A stretch of DNA of 64,000 nucleotides from positions 3,534,001 to 3,598,000 of the forward strand of contig NC_089423.1 in the NCBI RefSeq assembly GCF_013426205.1, given 5' to 3'. This DNA comes from Metarhizium brunneum (taxonomy: Eukaryota > Ascomycota > Sordariomycetes > Hypocreales > Clavicipitaceae). Positions 56,751-64,000 of this stretch are shown in pieces. The stretch's first letter is position 1; every line of letters begins with the position of its first letter. Under the pieces are notes generated by a model, which saw nothing but the letters and a program-made list of their open reading frames with translations, ran no database searches and was not told where the DNA came from. A program made the position numbers and the translations under genes.

Positions 56751-59434
56751 CTGGTAAAGATCCATCCATGGCAACCAGGAGTTTCAGTCAAATGCCCCAG
56801 TGCGGATAATGCCTGCTTGAATTGGGGTACTTTCCGACAAGGTAGGTCATGTATTCATGAAAAGACGGAGACGCCAACTAGCAGTAATTGTCGCTTCGTT
56901 CAGAAAAGACTTGTAATAGTCCTGCCGGGGATGTGAATGGGCTTTTAATAGTATAAGATAGTCCCCGACTTATATTCACGTCAACCGCCGAGACACCCGC
57001 CAGCCGTGGGTTCCCGATGCGTGCCATGCAAGTCCCCTGAGAATAACTTGACGTTTGGTGGCCGAGTGATGGCTATCCTGCTGTAATCCGACGATATATC
57101 ACCAAGTCAAGTCCGGGCCGCCAGGCAATTCGACAGCTCCGACCAGGCCCCGAACTCCGAGAGATTGCCGGCCCAGCACCCAGTAGCACTATCTGGCGTC
57201 ATCAAGGCGCAGAGCGGGCTTATCAAGTAGCAGTGCCAATTGGTGTGCGGCAATGTCGCGGGTGAGATGGTGTAGGAACACCGGAAGCCCGAGTTCCGAC
57301 CCAAGTTCATTATTGACCATGTTTGCCAAAGTCTGCTGTCAACTTTGATAGTACGTAGTAGTAAGGTCAATAGTTGTTATAGAGGGCTGGGTTGATAAGT
57401 ATGTGGCTGGGCGGGAGCTCGGTAGGTTCGGATTATTTGGACCTGGCTTGGGCTAGTACAACGGGAGTTGTCTGGACTGCCCATGAGCATAGAGTTTCGA
57501 CCCATAGGGAATAATAACTAGGTCTGACCAAAGTTTGGCGTGTTTCCTCGATTAACACAGAGCTCCCGTGTGAAAGCACATAGTTCCGGGCCCGGGTGTT
57601 GGCTTCCAAGTATAGCTCGGGCTGCTTCTTGATGGCATGCCATGATTCAATTCCTTAGAACACACGACCCTTGAAATAACTTCAACACCCAGTCCAGAAT
57701 GAATAACTCGGCCAAGTTTCGGACGCCTGGGGAGGAACAACTCGGAGCCGCGTGTAGATGCAAGTATTGATACAAAGATAAAGGCCTTGACTCACAGACG
57801 ACAATACAGTACATTTATTACTCAAGAATAGAAGTCCTTTTGTAATCGTGACACTACATGTCTGAAAAAATAACATGTGCGCGGCCAGATATAAACTTCT
57901 AGGCCTCGAAGCTGCTTAGAAGGTAGGGTTCCCTTACAAGCTCATCTTCACCGCAATTGCGACGCAACAAGAAATCTGCAACAGAGTGTCTGGATGGGGC
58001 CATTGGTGACTGGGTGACTTTGTAGACTCGGAGACGAAATGTGAGATTGAAGCATCGGCTGGAGGCTCGGACCGATACAACCAGAGACCATACCATCCCG
58101 TCTGCACAAGATTCCTTGCCCATAGGTATTGCTCTGTACATGGAGCATAAACCGGGGCCATGCTGGCTTTTCGGCTGTTTGTACGGCGCGAGATACGCTC
58201 AACGAGAGAGACGTCTCCTTCAAGCCCGGGTATTCGGCAGAGGATGAATACCCGATGCATATCCAGATTATCGGCTCTATCCGAGATACGTGTCCCGTCT
58301 CTTATGGTACCGGGATGCTCTCCTTCTGCGGATCCCACGGCCACCGCCGGTTTCTCGTGTTTCCCCTTGCAGAGTGCAAATAGCAGAGATTGCGCTCGTT
58401 CAACGCTTGTTGCCGCTTGTATGTCGGCGGTTAGGCATCTGCTGCAAGGCCTGAAATATATTGAAGATGCTGCCTTCGATGCAACCCCGGTGCATCAGAT
58501 AAAATGCCATGGAACACAAGTGCATTCTATAAGATGTATGAACTATGCATATTTGCCCCTGCAGGCGGAGCTATCCAGTTTACAAGCCGACCGTCTGGGC
58601 TGCTCTAACGGGCGCGATGCAGGTCACTGAGACGCAAGACTTGGTCTGCCTCGCAACTGTATTCTTTCTATTTTTGGGCAGCGTTAGACATACAGATGAA
58701 GCCAAAGTCGTAAGCGGCCAGCCGAGGGGGGCGAAGAGGGCATTCGCCTTGTCCTTGCCAACCGGACGCATTCCGTGCGGGAGGGGGTGTTCGGGTGCAG
58801 TAGCCGGCACGAAAGGAGTACGGAGCAATACGGAGTATAAATGCTGGTTGGTGACAAGGTCCCTTGTTGGCTCTCGACTGGCCAAGGGTGCTTCGCCCCC
58901 GGCACCTGAACTGGCATTGCATTGGGTATGGGTGTGAGGCTTGAAGACGAGGGTTGGAAGGGAAGCCAATGCAGGTGTTGCCGCGAGTTAAAGCCCCAAG
59001 TCTAGAAGCAGTAATATCAGCGTTGAGTGCAAACCTTGATAGTTTCTTGCGCTGACTGAAAGGTACATACATACATATGTAGGGTTGCTATATCCGTCTA
59101 TCGCGGCAGCCAAGTGCTGCCCTGAGAGAGAGACGACTCGAGGCATGAGACATGCTGCATACTGGCTCGTACCAAAATGAGCACTCGTGTCGGTTCAACG
59201 TTTTCTTTTCGCTACCGCAAGTCAACCGCGTGGCGTTGAACATTGGCGCCCGCGATACGGCAAGCCACCACATGCCCGGTGAAACCAACAATGGTCTACA
59301 GCCGGCGCCTTGTTGGGCGAGGGTACATATGCACATGTGTGCAGGCTCACGGAATGGTCGATGAGTGAATAAAGAAAGGGACATGGACAAGTTCCAGTTG
59401 AAGTGAGCCCGCCAATCTCGGTAACGAGCCTATC

Positions 59435-59524
59435 TCTTTAGATGCTGAGTGGCTCGTGGAGACTCGCTTACCTAACAAGATTGTATGGCAGAGGAGTCTC
59501 CACGAGCCAGTCCTCATCTAAAGA
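59435..59524. other. 90-nt inverted repeat forming a long hairpin
   Basis: Left arm 59435-59466 and right arm 59493-59524 are reverse complements at 28 of the first 31 positions: a 10-bp outer stem (TCTTTAGATG), a small internal bulge region, and a 16-bp inner stem (TGGCTCGTGGAGACTC). The loop is about 26-28 nt. The shape matches precursors of fungal microRNA-like RNAs or a very small TIR element. No ORF overlaps it. Confidence 0.75.
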
Positions 59525-59928
59525 CATTCGTCGTCCCCCCTTGGACAATGAACGTGCTGGTGGCTGCTGGTCCGTGCCAGGGTAACTTATAATGCCATTG
59601 GATGCTGTCCATGGGCACCAATTGCCATCACCGGGGAACTGAAACACACAGACAAAGAAGCAAGTCCAACAGCGAGTTGGCAGTGGCCGGCGTGAGTCAT
59701 CTCTCTGCATGGTCCCCTTTGTTTGTGTGTTTCTCCGAGTGACTCACTAGCTACTACACAGACATGACACGCATGTGCCGTGTATGCACGCCATGGTCTG
59801 TGAAGCGTCAAATCCATCGTTGGTCATGGGGGGATATGCCTCGATGGAGCATTGAGTCGGTGGTTGGTTGATTGATTGATTAGACAAGGACCGTCGGTGA
59901 CTCATCCAGTAACGACAGAGTACGTGCT

Positions 59929-59973
59929 GGTGCTAGGACTAGTACTAGTACTACTAGTACTGCTGCTAGCACC
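59929..59973. repeat. Inverted repeat with CTAGTA microsatellite
   Basis: GGTGCTAG and CTAGCACC flank alternating ACTAGT/TACTAG units, giving an imperfect hairpin of about 45 nt. Possibly only a simple-sequence palindrome. Confidence 0.5.
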
Positions 59974-60121
59974 AAGCGTTTTGGAACTTTCAAGTTGGCC
60001 GTCCGTTGGCCGCGGGTCCCGCTTTATTTCCGTCGCCAAATTGTTCAAACGTTTCCGTCTTGCGTCCGAATAACCCTCCCCGATGCGCCGACTATGCCTT
60101 TGCATGTGCGCAAGTCCAATT

Positions 60122-60295
60122 GATGTATCTAATCTACTTTTTTTTATGATACTTGAAGATACTTAAATATGCTTTTTTATAAGTAATAATAACTGATATA
60201 TTTTTATATACTTAAGTATCTTTAAAAATCTTAATAACTTCTATTATTATATAATCTCTAAGTATATATATCTTTTAAATAAGTAATTACTACTG
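60122..60295. repeat. AT-rich island
   Basis: About 174 bp of nearly pure A+T containing internal inverted copies of AAGATACTTAA (60156-60166) and TTAAGTATCTT (60212-60222). Resembles a RIP-degraded remnant; no coding potential. Confidence 0.5.
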
Positions 60296-60992
60296 GCTAG
60301 AACCCTGGTCCGTTGCAAAATTGGACCTGCGCACATTCGAAGGGATGTACTGTGAGCCCACCGGTTGCTTGGTAATAATGTAATCCGCCGGGGGAAAGAG
60401 ACCACTTGAGGGAAACAATGTGGTTGTGGCAGCTCGCGACTTCGGCTTTGGACCTAAACGGCGGCGCATTCGCCAGTTCCGGGACGCCAAGACTGACTAT
60501 ATTGTAGATCCTGGACATCAATTTCGCGCCCTTTGTCATATCACTGCTAGTATTTGTCCTCCAACTCCGTCTTCACCATCTGCCTACATGTCTCCCCCAC
60601 ATGCAAAGGGTCTGGTCCGTCCACATCCGCGTCCACATCCGCGTCCACGTTGCCTGGCGCCATGCTGCCGACCCTCCTCCATGGTGTTTCGTTAAATGCC
60701 TCCGAGCCGCGCTGCCCAGTTTGATCCCGCTTCTCTTCCCTCCACCGCCATCCATATCCATACATACGCACGGGGAAGGTGTAGGACCGGCATAGTATCC
60801 TTCAGTATCCAACTTGACTCTTCGAGGCGTGCCTTCCCTGTGGACATTCTTGCCACCTGCCACTTGACTTCATCCGGACTTATCCAAAAAAGGAAAGAAA
60901 AAAAAAAAGGTCACAGCCCTCCTGATTAGCATCACCACAACACCAACACTACAACAACTTCTAGGATCTGCTTTCGCCTCTTGAACGATTCG

Positions 60993-61016
60993 ATGGGACG
61001 GCAGCCGGTAGAGTAG
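60993..61016 (+). promoter_or_regulatory. Upstream ORF of the ABC transporter
   Basis: ATG GGA CGG CAG CCG GTA GAG TAG: seven codons and a stop that ends 5 nt before the main ATG, in a different frame. If the transcript starts upstream, ribosomes meet this uORF first, and reinitiation after so short a gap would be poor, so it could hold translation down. Confidence 0.5.
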
Positions 61017-61021
61017 GATAT

Positions 61022-64000
61022 ATGGCACACCATTCCGCGGTTGGGCAATCCGAGGCCCAAAAAGGACGACATGCACCCACATCCCGATCTCAGTCTCCGG
61101 ATTCTGCATTGACCGCAGGCGACAACCAAAGTATTGGAAACCATGCCGCTGGCGTGCCGTATGGTGTTTCTGTAGAGCAGGCCGAGGCTGATTTTGTGCA
61201 ATTGCAAAGGGAGCTCACGGGTGCTTCTCGAGCGAGCCGTAGGCGCAGCGCCGTCAAGAACATTGACCCCGAAAAGGCAGCTCCCGTAGACTCTAGAGGC
61301 ACAGATAATGAGTCCCTATTTGACCTCGAAACTGTCCTGCGCGGTAGCCTCGCTGCTGAAGAGGCCGCTGGGATCAAGCCGAAGCACATTGGGGTCTGCT
61401 GGGATGGATTGACGGTCAAGGGCATCGGAGGCATGGCCAACTACGTCCAGACATTCCCCAATGCATTCATCAACTTCTTCGACGTCATAACGCCAGTCAT
61501 CAACCTGTTGGGCCTGGGGAAGAGACCGCCCGAGGCAACCCTTCTCGACAGCTTCCAGGGCGTGTGCAATCCTGGAGAAATGGTCCTCGTCCTAGGCAAG
61601 CCGGGATCCGGCTGCACGACATTCCTCAAGACCATTGCTAACCAAAGGCACGGATACACCAGCGTTCAGGGAGACGTCTTTTACGGCCCTTGGACGGCCA
61701 AGGAGTTCACTCGCTATAGAGCCGAGGCTTTGTACAATGCCGAGGACGACATTCATCACCCGACTCTTACAGTAGAACAGACGCTGGGGTTTGCCCTCGA
61801 CACCAAGATGCCCGCCAAACGGCCTGCAAATATGACCCAGGACGACTTTAAGGAGCATGTCATTTCCACCCTGCTCAAGATGTTCAATATAGAGCACACT
61901 AGAAAAACGGTTGTGGGCGATCATTTCGTCAGGGGCATCTCGGGTGGCGAGCGGAAACGAGTCTCCATTGCAGAGATGATGATCTCCAATGCCTGCATCC
62001 TGTCCTGGGATAACAGCACGCGCGGTCTTGATGCCAGTACCGCCTTGGACTTTACAAGATCACTTCGCATTCTGACCAACTTGTACAAGACGACCACCTT
62101 CGTGTCCCTGTATCAGGCATCCGAGAACATTTACAGGCTCTTTGACAAGGTCATGGTGATTGACGAAGGCAAGCAAGTCTACTTTGGTCCTGCCAACCAA
62201 GCCCGAAGCTACTTTGAAGGACTCGGATTCGCTCCAAGGCCTCGACAAACCACACCGGACTACTTGACCGGCTGCACCGACGAATTCGAAAGACAGTACG
62301 CGCCGGGATGCTCCGAAAACAACTCACCGCACAGCCCGGATACTCTGCGCGAAGCATTCCGCAAGTCCAACTACCAGAAGAAGCTCGAGTCCGAGATTGC
62401 GGAATACAAGGCCAACTTGGACCAAGAGAAGCACAAGCACAATGACTTCCAGATTGCCGTCAAGGAAAGCAAACGAGGCGCTTCCAAGCGATCCGTCTAT
62501 CAGGTCGGCTTCCACCTACAGGTATGGGCCCTTATGAAGCGGCAGTTCACTCTCAAGCTCCAAGATCGGTTCAACCTCACGCTTGCATGGGTCCGAAGTA
62601 TCGTCATTGCCATTGTCCTCGGCACGCTCTATCTCAACTTGGAAAAGACCTCTGCCAGTGCCTTTAGCAAAGGCGGTCTTCTCTTCGTGGCCCTTTTGTT
62701 CAATGCGTTTCAGGCGTTTTCCGAGTTGGCATCAACAATGTTGGGCAGGGCGATTGTGAATAAGCACAAGGCCTACGGCTATCACAGGCCCTCAAGCCTG
62801 TGGATTTCACAGATCCTGGTGGACCAGGCGTTTGCTGCGAGCGAGATCATGCTATTCTCCATCATTGTGTACTTCATGAGTGGCCTAGTGAGGGATGCCG
62901 GCGCGTTCTTCACCTTCTACCTCATGATCCTGTCGGGAAACATTGCCATGACGCTATTCTTCCGAATCATCGGCTGTGCGAGCCCCGACTTCGATTATGC
63001 CATCAAGTTTGCTGTTGTCATCATTACGCTCTTCGTCACAACCTCCGGGTACATCATTCAGTATCAGTCTGAAAAAGTGTGGCTTCGATGGATCTACTGG
63101 GTGAACCCGCTTGGCCTCATCTTTAGCTCACTGATGCAGAATGAATTTCAACGCATTGACATGACTTGCACTGCTGATTCGTTGATTCCTTCTGGGCCGG
63201 GATACACCGATATTAACCATCAGGTCTGCACGCTGCCCGGCTCCAACGCGGGAACAACATTTGTTGCAGGGCCAGATTACATTGCACAAGGCTTTTCGTA
63301 CTATCCCGGCGACCTGTGGCGGAACTGGGGGATTGTCCTGAGCATCATCATTTTCTTCCTGATTCTCAACGTTGTGCTCGGCGAGGTGGTCAAGTTTGGG
63401 ATGGGAGGCAACTCATTCAAGGTTTATCAACGCCCTAATAAGGAACGCGCAGCCTTGAATGAGAAGCTGCTAGAGAAGCGAGAGGCCAGACGCAAAGACA
63501 AGTCGAACGAAGTTGGATCTGATCTAAGCATAAAGTCGGAAAGTATCCTCACATGGGAGAATCTCAACTATAATGTCCCGGTCCCCGGAGGCACACGCCG
63601 CCTTCTCAACAATGTATTCGGCTATGTTCGACCTGGTGAGCTGACGGCTCTCATGGGCGCCTCGGGGGCCGGCAAAACGACCCTTCTCGACGTTCTCGCT
63701 TCCCGTAAGAACATCGGCGTCATCACTGGTGATGTTCTCGTCGATGGCTTCAAGCCTGGCAAGCAGTTCCAGCGATCAACGTCGTATGCCGAACAACTTG
63801 ATCTGCACGAGCCGACGCAGACTGTTCGTGAGGCCTTGCGGTTCTCCGCCGACCTTCGCCAGCCGTATGAGACCCCCCTGGCCGAACGCCACGCATACGT
63901 TGAGGAGATCATTGCCTTGTTGGAAATGGAACACATTGCAGACTGCATCATTGGCACCGCGGAAGCTGGTCTGACTGTCGAGCAGCGCAAGCGAGTCACC
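61022..64000 (+). CDS. PDR-type (ABCG full-size) ABC transporter, cut by the window edge
   Basis: Open for 993 codons from 61022 (MAHHSAVGQSEAQKG) to the right edge with no stop or intron; full members have about 1,400-1,500 aa, so roughly one third is missing. Order is NBD-TMD-NBD-(TMD). NBD1: Walker A GKPGSGCTT (192-200) with Cys in place of the usual Lys, signature ISGGERKR (306-313), Walker B LSWDNSTRGLD with Asn after Asp, and a degenerate H-loop (VSLYQASENIY), all normal for fungal PDR pumps. TMD1 contains about six helices. NBD2: Walker A GASGAGKTT (from 879) and the linker signature LTVEQRKRVT at the very end (984-993). It is a plasma-membrane efflux pump for azoles, toxins or plant compounds, resembling the ABC1/BMR1 branch. 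A uORF precedes it. Confidence 0.95.
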   Translation, partial: MAHHSAVGQSEAQKGRHAPTSRSQSPDSALTAGDNQSIGNHAAGVPYGVSVEQAEADFVQLQRELTGASRASRRRSAVKNIDPEKAAPVDSRGTDNESLFDLETVLRGSLAAEEAAGIKPKHIGVCWDGLTVKGIGGMANYVQTFPNAFINFFDVITPVINLLGLGKRPPEATLLDSFQGVCNPGEMVLVLGKPGSGCTTFLKTIANQRHGYTSVQGDVFYGPWTAKEFTRYRAEALYNAEDDIHHPTLTVEQTLGFALDTKMPAKRPANMTQDDFKEHVISTLLKMFNIEHTRKTVVGDHFVRGISGGERKRVSIAEMMISNACILSWDNSTRGLDASTALDFTRSLRILTNLYKTTTFVSLYQASENIYRLFDKVMVIDEGKQVYFGPANQARSYFEGLGFAPRPRQTTPDYLTGCTDEFERQYAPGCSENNSPHSPDTLREAFRKSNYQKKLESEIAEYKANLDQEKHKHNDFQIAVKESKRGASKRSVYQVGFHLQVWALMKRQFTLKLQDRFNLTLAWVRSIVIAIVLGTLYLNLEKTSASAFSKGGLLFVALLFNAFQAFSELASTMLGRAIVNKHKAYGYHRPSSLWISQILVDQAFAASEIMLFSIIVYFMSGLVRDAGAFFTFYLMILSGNIAMTLFFRIIGCASPDFDYAIKFAVVIITLFVTTSGYIIQYQSEKVWLRWIYWVNPLGLIFSSLMQNEFQRIDMTCTADSLIPSGPGYTDINHQVCTLPGSNAGTTFVAGPDYIAQGFSYYPGDLWRNWGIVLSIIIFFLILNVVLGEVVKFGMGGNSFKVYQRPNKERAALNEKLLEKREARRKDKSNEVGSDLSIKSESILTWENLNYNVPVPGGTRRLLNNVFGYVRPGELTALMGASGAGKTTLLDVLASRKNIGVITGDVLVDGFKPGKQFQRSTSYAEQLDLHEPTQTVREALRFSADLRQPYETPLAERHAYVEEIIALLEMEHIADCIIGTAEAGLTVEQRKRVT

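Larger units (their letters stand above)
56751..61021. other. 4.3-kb gene-poor divergent region (bHLH / ABC transporter)
   Basis: No convincing ORF. Holds one TACGGAGTA copy (58829), a strong 90-nt hairpin (59435-59524), a weaker inverted repeat (59929-59973), an AT-rich island (60122-60295) and the transporter's leader with a uORF (60993-61016). Confidence 0.55.

Noticed and set aside
59929..59973. Second microRNA-like hairpin
   Set aside because: The fold rests mainly on an alternating CTAGTA simple sequence, so pairing is expected without function; kept only as a repeat.

Overview
This is nuclear DNA of a filamentous ascomycete. Protein-coding genes are interrupted by short (about 60-180 nt) GT-AG introns with CTAAC-type branch sites, leaders are CT-rich, and the proteins (LaeA-like methyltransferase, WSC/GPI wall protein, PDR-type ABC transporter, biotin ligase with GATase-like N-terminus) are of Pezizomycotina type. 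Protein wording and intergenic style suggest Sordariomycetes, probably Hypocreales and perhaps Clavicipitaceae. That placement is inference; no rRNA or marker gene is present.

Layout: (1) 1-3369 is non-coding with a small AT-rich island. (2) 3370-22351 is a compact conserved housekeeping block: an unknown conserved protein, a COX14-like cytochrome oxidase assembly protein (-), ribosomal protein eL13 (+), a SmgGDS-like armadillo protein (-), Pam16/Tim16 (+), biotin-protein ligase (-), Coa4 twin-CX9C protein (+), Mgm101 (+), a TB2/DP1/HVA22 ER-shaping protein (-), a TXNDC17-like thioredoxin-fold protein (-) and a MetE-like methyltransferase (-). Four of these serve mitochondrial biogenesis. (3) 22.4-34 kb is looser: a GPI-anchored WSC protein with C-x-G-x-x-C repeats, a LaeA-like methyltransferase, and a tandem-repeat zinc-finger protein whose upstream region carries its own unrelated repeat array. 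(4) 34-61 kb is gene-poor, with a 10.7-kb gap, then an unknown conserved proline/serine-rich protein, a 4.9-kb gap, a CDA-fold deaminase (-), a METTL21-family lysine methyltransferase, a decayed DUF488 gene and a bHLH factor (-). (5) 61022 to the right edge is a PDR/ABCG drug-efflux pump cut by the window end, with a short uORF.

The most unusual features are: the tandem-repeat gene at 33.0 kb (24-bp in-frame repeats, a C2H2-like finger plus a C-terminal Zn2Cys6 pattern, and nine about 64-bp repeats just upstream); a 90-nt near-perfect hairpin at 59435-59524; and a dispersed 9-mer TACGGAGTA, found at least 23 times, all outside genes and absent from the housekeeping block.

Exon boundaries were derived by hand from reading frames and splice signals. 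Each multi-exon model given closes in frame.
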